DNA of 6,553 nt from Candidatus Saccharimonadota bacterium (GCA_020428565.1 JAGQMT010000026.1:1-6553), one strand, 5' to 3'. Positions 1-6,188 are shown, counted from the stretch's first letter. Made by a program: numbers and translations. Notes: generated from the sequence alone by a model not told the origin.

Positions 1-1
1 A

Positions 2-1309
2 CAACTTACGATAGAAAAGCGAGCCTTTGCATCTATTAGTCAAGAGTTGGTCATTGGCTTAGGAAGCAATCCTTTGGGGGAGTTTCAGGCCAAACCAGTT
101 GGTAGTCAGTATGTGTTTTATGTTACTGAGTTTATGAGTGGTCAGGCTGTTGTTAAGGCAGAGGCGGTGTCGGGTGAGGCAAGTGCACTTTCGGATGTGG
201 AAGGCAAGGTGGTCTTGGCGGTTGATACAGCAGAACTAGAGGATTCGGCAACGGTAGATATTGAAATTTTGGCTGATGGATATCGAGTAGAAAAAGTTTC
301 ATTGATGGCCAACAACAAAGAGGCACAATCTGTGCAATTGGTACCAAATAGACCACACGTGTTCGTGTCGAAGCGTTCTGGGGTTTATGACGTGTATGCC
401 ATAGACATAGACGGCAAAAATGAACGCAAGATAGTGTCTGGATCTGGTTTTGAGCGTAATGACATTGCCCTAGTCTCACATATGAGCAAAAATAAAGTGG
501 CATATATCGCTACCAGGGAAAATATTCGCAATTCCAATGGTTATCTGCTGAGTACTTTGTATTTGGTAGATGTAGACTCTCAGGATATTGTCAAAGTAGA
601 CCAATCAGAGAGAATCAAAATTATAGGCTGGACTAGTAGTGGCAGATTAGTTTATGTCAAGATGACGGCTGGTGGCAGTGGACCAATGGCCGATAGGCAT
701 ATTTTGATGAGCGTAAATACCGAAGATTATTCAGAAAAATCCATAGAATTGGCGAATTCAAATTATTTTAATGATGTCATTATGGTTGGCGATACGGCTT
801 ATTATGCTTTGTCTAACTTCTATAACGAAGAGGATCAACCCGGTGTTTATGCAGTTAAGGTATCGGGTGGTGATAGCAAGCGGATTGTTGAAGAAGAGGT
901 TTATTCTATAGTGCGTACATCTTACGACACCTTACATTTCAGTGCTAATAATCAGTGGTACGAATATGTAGCTGGTTCACCAATGGCAGGTATGGTCAAT
1001 CCACCCAGCAATCAAGATAGTAAGTTGTATATAGATGGCACCAACGATACATTCAGCTTGTGGGTAGATAATCGAGACGGCAAGGGTGTATTGCTTAGTT
1101 ATGACAAGGCCACTGATCACGAGAAGCAACTGACTGCCTTGGCTGGCCTGGGTTATCCTATTTATTGGCTAGATAGTGACACGGTTGTTTATCGGGTGGC
1201 AGATAGCCGAGAGACTGCAGACTATGTGATTAGTACCAAGGGTGGTGAGACGCGCAAAATCGTTGATGTGACGGCTTCTAGCGGTATTGCATCTTGGAAT
1301 TATTACTAG
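2..1309 (+). CDS. Predicted extracytoplasmic beta-propeller protein with an N-terminal Ig-like domain, 5' end missing
   Basis: The reading frame is open from base 2, so the gene begins outside the window. The TTG at 47 is only the first possible start inside it and is unlikely to be real. About 435 residues are visible, ending in TAG. Counting from the TTG, residues 30-100 resemble a carboxypeptidase-regulatory or Ig-like fold (SGQAVVKAEAVSG, then DVEGKVVLAVD and ILADGYRVEKVSL). From about residue 103 onward, repeated four-stranded blades of TolB/WD40-like type appear: SKRSGVYDVYAIDIDGKNE, LYLVDVDSQDIVKV, GVYAVKVSGGDSKRIV and DYVISTKGGETRKIVDV. Such propellers bind proteins or glycans and usually lie outside the membrane. 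A signal peptide or anchor would be in the missing part. There are no cysteines in the visible part and no catalytic motif, so an enzyme role is not supported. Substrate and partner are unknown. The next gene has its own promoter, so co-transcription is not required. Confidence 0.8.
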   Translation, partial: QLTIEKRAFASISQELVIGLGSNPLGEFQAKPVGSQYVFYVTEFMSGQAVVKAEAVSGEASALSDVEGKVVLAVDTAELEDSATVDIEILADGYRVEKVSLMANNKEAQSVQLVPNRPHVFVSKRSGVYDVYAIDIDGKNERKIVSGSGFERNDIALVSHMSKNKVAYIATRENIRNSNGYLLSTLYLVDVDSQDIVKVDQSERIKIIGWTSSGRLVYVKMTAGGSGPMADRHILMSVNTEDYSEKSIELANSNYFNDVIMVGDTAYYALSNFYNEEDQPGVYAVKVSGGDSKRIVEEEVYSIVRTSYDTLHFSANNQWYEYVAGSPMAGMVNPPSNQDSKLYIDGTNDTFSLWVDNRDGKGVLLSYDKATDHEKQLTALAGLGYPIYWLDSDTVVYRVADSRETADYVISTKGGETRKIVDVTASSGIASWNYY

Positions 1310-1337
1310 GTATTGGTAGGGTATTCGTGCTGGTGTG

Positions 1338-1351
1338 ATTCAAGCTTGAAT
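1338..1351. repeat. 14-bp perfect palindrome, possible operator
   Basis: ATTCAAGCTTGAAT is a perfect inverted repeat with no spacer. It ends two bases before the -35 element of the following gene. As a hairpin it would give only a 5-bp stem with a 4-base loop, so it fits a dimeric repressor or activator site better than a strong terminator. A T-run (1358-1361) follows it, so a weak terminator for the upstream gene cannot be excluded. GTATTC at 1321-1326 can also pair with GAATAC at 1348-1353, giving an alternative fold. Confidence 0.4.
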
Positions 1352-1353
1352 AC

Positions 1354-1383
1354 TTGATTTTTAAGGGGTAAATGTGGTATAAT
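1354..1383 (+). promoter_or_regulatory. Extended -10 promoter of the coiled-coil tail-anchored gene
   Basis: The -35 is TTGATT at 1354-1359, the spacer is 18 bases, and the -10 is a consensus TATAAT at 1378-1383 preceded by TGG (1375-1377), an extended -10 motif. The expected transcript start is near 1390, only about 14 bases before the ATG at 1404. There is no clear Shine-Dalgarno in that short leader (only a weak TTAGG at 1393-1397). Confidence 0.7.
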
Positions 1384-1403
1384 ATAAAGAGATTAGGCTT
1401 TAT

Positions 1404-3065
1404 ATGGAGTATATCAATCCCAATAAGTACAATAAACAGGAAGATCCAGACAAAATTGGAGAGTCAAAGACGTCAAAAAAAAAGAAGAAAATATCTAAAT
1501 TTCCGTTATCATTGACGCCAGAACAGATTAGAGAAGACCCTATTAAGTCATCCTACAAAAAACGCTCTATCTTGGATTTGGTGGATATATCTCGCAACAA
1601 GGATGAGTCTGATGCCGAGATTGCTACTGGAGCCAAGAATCCAAAATCGCGCAAGAGACGTCGCAAGAATACGTCAAAGGTTGCTGACGGTGCTAATATT
1701 AACGCCGGTGACTCTAGTAACTCGGCTGAAACATTACCAGAATCCGGGGATGAATTAGAGGCGCAACAATCCACGGCCGAAGTTATTGATGCGGATAATT
1801 TGACGCAAGCACCTGAGAATGAATTAGATTCTACACCAGAGTCAGATTCGGAATATATGGGCGAACTAATCATTGATCATTCAGATGAACGGATTGATAA
1901 CCCTGACTACACAGAGGCTTTGGCGGTTACTAACGACACTGAGGCTGGATTTGTGCCTAGCATTGAGACGACTGCGCCAACTGATGTAGCGCCGAGCTTA
2001 TTTGCAGATGTGCTTGATAATAACATTGAAGATACTGCGCAAATGGCGGATATCAATTATCCAGCTACAGCTTCGGAATATTTTGCACACCATACCACTA
2101 GGGAGCCTTTTAATTACGAATTGAGTTCTTCAGCACAGACAGAGGATGTCAAAACTTATAATCAAGTTGCCAGTTCTAGGACGCTGAACGAAGCAGTTTA
2201 TCGTGCCGAAAAACGAGGCTTGAGCAAAGGCGTGACCACGGGATTGTTATTTGGATGGCTGATTGGTCGACGGGGTAAGGCAAGTTTAGAGAAACAGCTT
2301 GATTCTATGGAAAAATCTCATGCGTCTCAGGTGGAGTCATTGCAAAAAGAGCTGGACGTTAAAAGCGAGTTATCCAAACAGCGACTTGGAATTATTGAAA
2401 AGACCAAACAGCATGTTAATGATATGGCGGCCGAAATCAAGCGTCGTTCGGCAGAAATTGAGCAGGCATCACGAGAGGCGTTCAAGCCAAAATTTACACC
2501 GATGATTGAATCTAACCATGAGACATACTCATCAATGACATCTAGTACACCAGAGTCTGCTTCGCCGGTTTTTGAGGTTGCCGAGCTGACAGGTGTGGTA
2601 GAGAAGAAGTCGTCGCCAGAGCCTGTGTTGGGTAGTCGTGTCGAGCAAGAGGATGCCTCAGAACAGGCTCAAACTAGAAAAGAAGTCAGCGCATGGCACA
2701 GCTATGACGTGGACGCTAGTACGGGCAGGTTGGCCAAAGAGTCATCAATCGAATATGGCGAGGCCTTTCAATCAGAGCTTCAGCAGGAACGCCTAGCTCA
2801 TAATGTAGCAGTATCTCATACGGCATCTCAAGTTGGTTCGGCATTGTTTACATCTGGTGGTATCGGTACATCTACCAACCAAACTACGAATATGTCAAAT
2901 GATTTTGCACCAGATAAGAGTACTGCTACGTTTGATATCGGGCAGGTAGGTCAAGCAGTAGCAGATGTTAGCAAGGCAGTGGTCGACAATATGACTAGTC
3001 CGAACATTTGGCTAGTGGCTGGAGTAGTATTTTTGGCTATGTATTTGCTTGGTATGTTTGGCTAG
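1404..3065 (+). CDS. Large disordered coiled-coil protein with a C-terminal membrane anchor, unknown function
   Basis: I do not recognise a family. The 553-residue protein has distinct zones. Residues 20-32 and 81-92 are very basic (KTSKKKKKISK and KSRKRRRKNTSK). Residues 100-260 are acidic, Ser/Thr/Asn-rich and probably disordered. Residues 275-290 form a short glycine-containing hydrophobic stretch (GVTTGLLFGWLIGRR). Residues 290-360 are a charged coiled coil (KASLEKQLDSMEKSHASQ, then KELDVKSELSKQR). Residues 361-530 are again low in predicted order. Residues 535-553 are a single hydrophobic helix (IWLVAGVVFLAMYLLGMFG) at the extreme C-terminus. There is no signal peptide, so the most likely layout is a tail-anchored protein with most of its mass in the cytoplasm. 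If the 275-290 segment also inserts, the topology changes. The ATG at 1404 is the first in-frame ATG downstream of the promoter. A run of nine A at 1475-1483 lies early in the gene. It could be a scaffold or envelope-organising protein, but that is a guess. Confidence 0.85.
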   Translation: MEYINPNKYNKQEDPDKIGESKTSKKKKKISKFPLSLTPEQIREDPIKSSYKKRSILDLVDISRNKDESDAEIATGAKNPKSRKRRRKNTSKVADGANINAGDSSNSAETLPESGDELEAQQSTAEVIDADNLTQAPENELDSTPESDSEYMGELIIDHSDERIDNPDYTEALAVTNDTEAGFVPSIETTAPTDVAPSLFADVLDNNIEDTAQMADINYPATASEYFAHHTTREPFNYELSSSAQTEDVKTYNQVASSRTLNEAVYRAEKRGLSKGVTTGLLFGWLIGRRGKASLEKQLDSMEKSHASQVESLQKELDVKSELSKQRLGIIEKTKQHVNDMAAEIKRRSAEIEQASREAFKPKFTPMIESNHETYSSMTSSTPESASPVFEVAELTGVVEKKSSPEPVLGSRVEQEDASEQAQTRKEVSAWHSYDVDASTGRLAKESSIEYGEAFQSELQQERLAHNVAVSHTASQVGSALFTSGGIGTSTNQTTNMSNDFAPDKSTATFDIGQVGQAVADVSKAVVDNMTSPNIWLVAGVVFLAMYLLGMFG

Positions 3066-3094
3066 TTGCTTTGGGTTCGGTTCGTCAATATAAT
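3066..3094 (+). promoter_or_regulatory. Promoter of the MazG-like gene
   Basis: TTGCTT at 3066-3071, a 17-base spacer and a consensus TATAAT at 3089-3094 give an expected start near 3101. The -35 begins directly after the TAG stop of the upstream gene (3063-3065), so this promoter sits in a minimal intergenic space. The sequence CAATATAAT around the -10 recurs at the -10 upstream of the gene at 6425. Confidence 0.65.
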
Positions 3095-3111
3095 ACCTAT
3101 TGATATGTACG

Positions 3112-3117
3112 AAGGGG
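3112..3117 (+). promoter_or_regulatory. Ribosome binding site of the MazG-like gene
   Basis: AAGGGG lies seven bases before the ATG at 3125. It is the only well-placed Shine-Dalgarno in the window and decides the start against the adjacent TTG at 3122. Confidence 0.7.
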
Positions 3118-3124
3118 ACGATTG

Positions 3125-3454
3125 ATGAATTTTACAGAATACCAACAACTAGCACTGAAAACCGCTAACCCCAAGACTAATAAAAATGAGTTATTTCATT
3201 TGGTGTTAGGCTTGGTGGGTGAAGCTGGCGAGATTGCCGAAAAAATGAAGAAGTTGGTGCGTGACAAAGATAGTGACGAAGCGCAGATTGACAGGGACGG
3301 CATCAAAAAAGAACTTGGTGATGTGCTGTGGTATATTGCTGTGACGGCTAGTTATTTGGATATCGACTTAGATGATTTGGCAGTGGCAAATATCAACAAA
3401 CTTGCCGACCGTCAGGCTCGTGGCGTGCTATCGGGATCTGGTGACAACAGGTAA
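3125..3454 (+). CDS. MazG-like nucleotide pyrophosphohydrolase, single domain
   Basis: This 109-residue protein matches the all-alpha NTP pyrophosphohydrolase fold (MazG/dUTPase-2 superfamily). These enzymes cleave nucleoside triphosphates to the monophosphate and pyrophosphate using Mg2+ held by acidic residues. The metal-binding motif is visible as GEAGEIAEKMKK (E33, E36) followed by KKELGDVLWYIA (E63, D66), the ExxE then ExxD pattern of the family. The length fits the short single-domain type, about half of a two-domain E. coli MazG, so I give no gene symbol. The substrate cannot be read from sequence; clearing of damaged or non-canonical nucleotides is typical of relatives. The start is the ATG at 3125, because AAGGGG at 3112-3117 is seven bases upstream. 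The in-frame TTG at 3122 would leave only four. The gene has its own promoter and converges on murC, with 54 bases between the stops. Confidence 0.9.
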   Translation: MNFTEYQQLALKTANPKTNKNELFHLVLGLVGEAGEIAEKMKKLVRDKDSDEAQIDRDGIKKELGDVLWYIAVTASYLDIDLDDLAVANINKLADRQARGVLSGSGDNR

Positions 3455-3508
3455 GGTAGTCGTAGTCGGAGTGACGCTTTGCAGTGGTGATAATTTAAGT
3501 AGCAAACT

Positions 3509-4819
3509 CTAAGATTTGGGCTTTGTGAATTGCTGGCGGAGCCATTCGTCTAAGCTGTGACCACCGCCACCACTCAGGGCTACGACCAAATCATTAGAGG
3601 CTGTGTGGCTTTGGATTTTGTCTGCTAATTGTTGATTTAATTCAGCTGGTTCGGCTTTGGGTTTGGCTTGTTCGCTAAGATGTTGGATGAGTTCGCTAGG
3701 TGTGAGGATTTGTTGATTGGGGTCTTCGCGGGCTAGGTAACTTGGCACCCAGTATAGTTTATCAACCTGATCGAATATTTGATGGTGTTCATCGATGGTG
3801 TGGTGCATACGGCGATTAGTTAGTGGCTCGTAGATGATGACGAGTTTTTGGTGATTGGCATTGGCGATTTCTTTGGCGATGCCAAGTGCGCCGACGATTT
3901 TGTCAGTTGTGTGGGCATAGTCGGTGTAGAGATTGTGACTGAGTTTTTCCATTCTGCGTGATACGCCCGGAAAGTCGTTGATGATATCGATGAGTTCGCT
4001 AAGTGGTTTGTTGAATATTCGACTAACGGCCGTAGCAACGAGTAGGGCGTTTTGTTTATTGACTAGGCCGGGTAGAGTAATGTGTTGCAGTTCATGATTG
4101 TTATTATCTAGGATTACAAAGGATTCGTCGGCTTCTACATTTAGCCTGTCAAAGTCTGCTTGCCAGATAAACTTGTTTTGACTTTGGCTGAGGAATTGTA
4201 CAAATGCTTGATTGTAATCTTCTTGAGTTGGGTAGATTTCGTGATGGTCATAACTGATGCCACTTATAATTGCCGCAAAAGGATTGAAGCTCAGGAAGTT
4301 ACGGTCGAATTCATCGGCTTCTAGCGCAAAAAAATTGGACGTAGGGTCAAAATGACCCATGTCGCCAAAGCTGATTTTTGCACCGATAGAATAGCTAATT
4401 GGTTCATTGATGTTTTTGATGAGATAGGTTAGCATGGCGGTGGTTGTAGTTTTGCCATGAGTGCCAGCGACAGCTAGTAGTTTGAGGTTGGCGTTATTGA
4501 TAATCTGATTGATAAATTCATCTCTTTTGCTGTGTTTGATACTGTTATCTTTGACAAACAGAAGTTCGGGGTGTTGGTTGTTTTCTTTTTCTATGGCTGA
4601 CGAATACACAAACCAGTCTATTGGGTTTGTGCGATGCGTTTGTTGGATATTATCGGTAGTCTGACCGATGTGTATATCGTTAATACCATGTTCTCGTAGG
4701 TATTGTATGTACTGACTATCTTGTTTGTCTGAGCCGCTGACGGTGTAGCCGGCTTGGCTGGCTATCATAGCCAATGGCCCGATGCCAGTGCCTCCAATGC
4801 CAGAAAAATATACATGCAT
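3509..4819 (-). CDS. murC: UDP-N-acetylmuramate--L-alanine ligase (MurC), lineage-divergent
   Basis: MurC uses ATP to add L-alanine to UDP-MurNAc, the first step of the peptidoglycan stem peptide, in the cytoplasm. From the ATG at 4819 the protein has 436 residues, slightly short for MurC. The three Mur domains are in order: a UDP-substrate Rossmann domain opening with GIGGTGIGPLA (7-17) and GYTVSGSD; the ATPase domain with P-loop GTHGKTTTT (119-127), EADEFD (167-172) and DHHEIY (191-196); and a C-terminal domain with RRME (288-291), DYAHTT (300-305) and EPLTNRRMHHT. The residues known to be invariant in Mur ligases appear present: K123, E170, H192, N254, N257, R288/R289 and D300. Departures from typical MurC are EADEFD for EADESD, GLVNKQNA for the usual GxHNxxNA, and AHTT for AHHP. 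Mpl is the main alternative; the opening motif and length favour MurC. The upstream TTG start at 4855 is rejected because it would prepend 12 residues before the Rossmann strand. No Shine-Dalgarno precedes the ATG. Confidence 0.85.
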   Translation of the reverse strand: MHVYFSGIGGTGIGPLAMIASQAGYTVSGSDKQDSQYIQYLREHGINDIHIGQTTDNIQQTHRTNPIDWFVYSSAIEKENNQHPELLFVKDNSIKHSKRDEFINQIINNANLKLLAVAGTHGKTTTTAMLTYLIKNINEPISYSIGAKISFGDMGHFDPTSNFFALEADEFDRNFLSFNPFAAIISGISYDHHEIYPTQEDYNQAFVQFLSQSQNKFIWQADFDRLNVEADESFVILDNNNHELQHITLPGLVNKQNALLVATAVSRIFNKPLSELIDIINDFPGVSRRMEKLSHNLYTDYAHTTDKIVGALGIAKEIANANHQKLVIIYEPLTNRRMHHTIDEHHQIFDQVDKLYWVPSYLAREDPNQQILTPSELIQHLSEQAKPKAEPAELNQQLADKIQSHTASNDLVVALSGGGGHSLDEWLRQQFTKPKS

Positions 4820-4824
4820 ATTAG

Positions 4825-4855
4825 ATAGTATCAGTGATTTGCTAAGAAGTAGCAA
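4825..4855 (-). promoter_or_regulatory. Candidate murC promoter, possibly leaderless
   Basis: On the minus strand TTGCTA (4855-4850) is followed after 19 bases by TACTAT (4830-4825), a four-of-six match to the -10 consensus. Only five bases separate this -10 from the ATG at 4819, so a transcript starting at the usual distance would begin at or next to the start codon. The -35 and -10 are both imperfect and the spacer is long. Confidence 0.4.
4839..4855. repeat. Inverted repeat shared by two divergent promoters
   Basis: TTGCTA (4839-4844) and TAGCAA (4850-4855) form a perfect 6-bp inverted repeat around AGAAG. Each arm reads TTGCTA in the direction of one of the two divergent genes and stands 19 bases from a -10-like box on that side. 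It could be a shared operator or simply two back-to-back -35 elements. Confidence 0.5.
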
Positions 4856-4869
4856 GTATTTGTTATAAT
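4839..4869 (+). promoter_or_regulatory. Extended -10 promoter of the two-helix membrane protein gene, possibly leaderless
   Basis: TATAAT at 4864-4869 is a perfect -10 preceded by TGT (4861-4863), an extended -10. The possible -35 is TTGCTA at 4839-4844 with a 19-base spacer. The expected transcript start is 4876-4877, exactly at the second ATG. The first ATG (4868) overlaps the -10 box itself and could not be on a transcript from this promoter. Confidence 0.65.
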
Positions 4870-4876
4870 GAATTTA

Positions 4877-5503
4877 ATGAATAATCATAAGCTTGATAAG
4901 TATTTTGTGAGATTTAGGCATTTGCCAATTTGGGCGACGTTTGTGATTAGTGGGTCGCTATTTGTGGTTTCGGGTATCGCCCTGCGGGTCAATAATCAGA
5001 ACATGATTCAATTGCGTCAAGCTGTATTTGATGCTGACGAACAGGGTGGTGATGTGAATAAGGCTTTGAACGAACTGAGGGCGTATGTGTATGCGCATAT
5101 GAATACAGAGTTAGCCCCGGGTGATAATGCTATCAAGCCACCGATTCAGCTCAAATATACCTATGAACGCTTAGTTCAACAAGAATTAGCCAAACAAGAT
5201 GGTGGTAGTGGTGACGTTTATGCTGAAGCGCAGGTGTATTGTGAACAAACTCAGCCAAGTGGCTTCTATGGTCGTACTAGGCTAGACTGTATCCGACAGT
5301 ACATCGATCAGCATGGTGATGTGGATGTGGTGGAGTCGGTCAATATTCCAGAAGATTTGTACAAATTTGATTTTGCCTCACCCAAGTGGTCGCCTGATTC
5401 GGCTGGCTGGAGTTTGGTGATGGCCTTTGTCGCCTTGATTATATCCGTGACTAGGTTAGCTGTGGATAGGTCGGTTCGTAGCGCAATACGCAAATTACAA
5501 TAA
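4877..5503 (+). CDS. Two-helix membrane protein with an extracytoplasmic domain, unknown function
   Basis: A 208-residue protein with one hydrophobic helix near each end: about 17-37 (PIWATFVISGSLFVVSGIAL) and 176-196 (AGWSLVMAFVALIISVTRL). Positive residues before the first helix (KYFVRFRH) and after the second (DRSVRSAIRK) place both ends in the cytoplasm and about 140 residues outside. That loop contains LRAYVYAHMNT (67-77), IKPPIQLKYTYERL (86-99), and two cysteines (C122 in QVYCEQ, C138 in LDCIRQ) that could form a disulfide. I recall similar proteins from Saccharibacteria but know no function. The start is taken as the ATG at 4877 because the -10 box overlaps the in-frame ATG at 4868, which would add three residues (MNL). 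There is no Shine-Dalgarno before either. It diverges from murC, so a cell-envelope role is conceivable but unproven. Confidence 0.85.
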   Translation: MNNHKLDKYFVRFRHLPIWATFVISGSLFVVSGIALRVNNQNMIQLRQAVFDADEQGGDVNKALNELRAYVYAHMNTELAPGDNAIKPPIQLKYTYERLVQQELAKQDGGSGDVYAEAQVYCEQTQPSGFYGRTRLDCIRQYIDQHGDVDVVESVNIPEDLYKFDFASPKWSPDSAGWSLVMAFVALIISVTRLAVDRSVRSAIRKLQ

Positions 5504-5531
5504 GTATGTCCGATAAGTGCATGCGTATGTG

Positions 5532-5564
5532 TATAGATTACTCCCTAGCCTAGGCTATAGATTA
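5532..5564. repeat. 12-bp palindrome flanked by 9-bp direct repeats between convergent genes
   Basis: TATAGATTA occurs at 5532-5540 and again at 5556-5564. Between and overlapping the second copy is the perfect palindrome TAGCCTAGGCTA (5546-5557). The block fills the middle of the 73-base space between two convergent stop codons. There is no T-run after the palindrome in either direction, so it is not a standard intrinsic terminator, although a bidirectional stop signal is the obvious role for this location. Confidence 0.45.
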
Positions 5565-5576
5565 TGAGTGTTATGG

Positions 5577-6188
5577 CTATGGTAAAGTAGTCTCTACTTG
5601 TTGCTTTGTGCTTTGTTCTGTGCTCTGTTGGGGTTGGGCTGTTGACTGTTGTTCGGTAGTGCTCGTGTTGGCATTGGCACAAGTTTGACCATTTGGATTT
5701 TGTTGGATGAATTTATTGATAGCTTCGGCGACTTGTCCGTCATCTTTTAGGTTTTCCCAAAAGGTAACGTTGGATTTGCTGATTACCATTAAATCTTGAG
5801 GTCCATGTAACTCACATCCTAATCTAGTGAGACTAACGTCCTGATTGGCGGTAGTTGTTTCTGTGCCACTTTCGTTGACCTTGAGATAATAAATGCTATC
5901 TATAGCAACGTATTCTTTGTTGATGGTTTTGATCTTACCGAAGTACACCTGTCCGCCTTGCAGAAACACGGCTTGGAACTTGCTCTTATCAACTAGGTTG
6001 GATTCGCTGGATTTCTCGGTGGTGGAAGTGATAAAGATAATTGCACCGACTAGTAAGGCCACAGAAATGAGCAAGGTCACGGTGATTGTATTGATGAGCT
6101 TGAGTTTGCTACGCTTTTTCTTGGGCGTTGGTTCATTGTGGCTTTGGCCACGTGCTTGCTGATTTAATATTGGGCTATTGAATTCCAT
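5577..6188 (-). CDS. Single-pass membrane protein with a conserved extracytoplasmic domain, unknown function
   Basis: A 203-residue protein. A basic cytoplasmic N-terminus (KKKRSKLK, 23-30) precedes one hydrophobic helix at about 32-54 (INTITVTLLISVALLVGAII), giving an N-in, C-out topology. Residues 69-160 form a compact domain with SKFQAVFLQGGQVYFGKI, IDSIYYLKV, LGCELHGPQDLMVISK and VTFWENLKDDGQVAEAI. I recall this set of motifs from many candidate-phyla-radiation genomes, where it is annotated only as hypothetical. The tail (165-203) is Gln/Ser/Thr-rich and probably disordered. C125 and C170 are the only cysteines and could pair outside the cell. The ATG at 6188 is preceded by AGAGGGA (6208-6202) at an unusually long distance of 13 bases. 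The gene converges on the two-helix protein gene and diverges from the gene at 6425. Confidence 0.88.
   Translation of the reverse strand: MEFNSPILNQQARGQSHNEPTPKKKRSKLKLINTITVTLLISVALLVGAIIFITSTTEKSSESNLVDKSKFQAVFLQGGQVYFGKIKTINKEYVAIDSIYYLKVNESGTETTTANQDVSLTRLGCELHGPQDLMVISKSNVTFWENLKDDGQVAEAINKFIQQNPNGQTCANANTSTTEQQSTAQPQQSTEQSTKQQVETTLP

Noticed and set aside
153..503. Minus-strand open frame of 116 codons inside the propeller gene
   Set aside because: Its product is rich in Cys, His and Pro with low-complexity ends and no motif. It lies fully antisense to a well-supported coding frame.
1553..1873. Minus-strand open frame of 106 codons inside the coiled-coil gene
   Set aside because: Ser- and Leu-rich mirror of the acidic region on the plus strand, with no ribosome binding site or promoter of its own seen.
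2299..2505. Plus-strand open frame of 68 codons in another frame of the coiled-coil gene
   Set aside because: It is an out-of-frame reading of the coiled-coil segment with no separate start signal.
3455..3508. Terminator between the convergent mazG-like and murC genes
   Set aside because: The best pairing (TTTGC at 3478-3482 with GCAAA at 3502-3506) has a 5-bp stem, a 19-base loop and no T-run, so no intrinsic terminator is called.
4820..4855. N-terminal extension of murC from a TTG at 4855
   Set aside because: It adds 12 residues before the Rossmann strand, where MurC normally starts near GIGG, and it would cover the divergent -35 region.
5893..6162. Plus-strand open frame antisense to the single-pass membrane protein gene
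   Set aside because: The hydrophobic stretches mirror the membrane helix on the other strand. The minus-strand frame has conserved-looking motifs and a better start.
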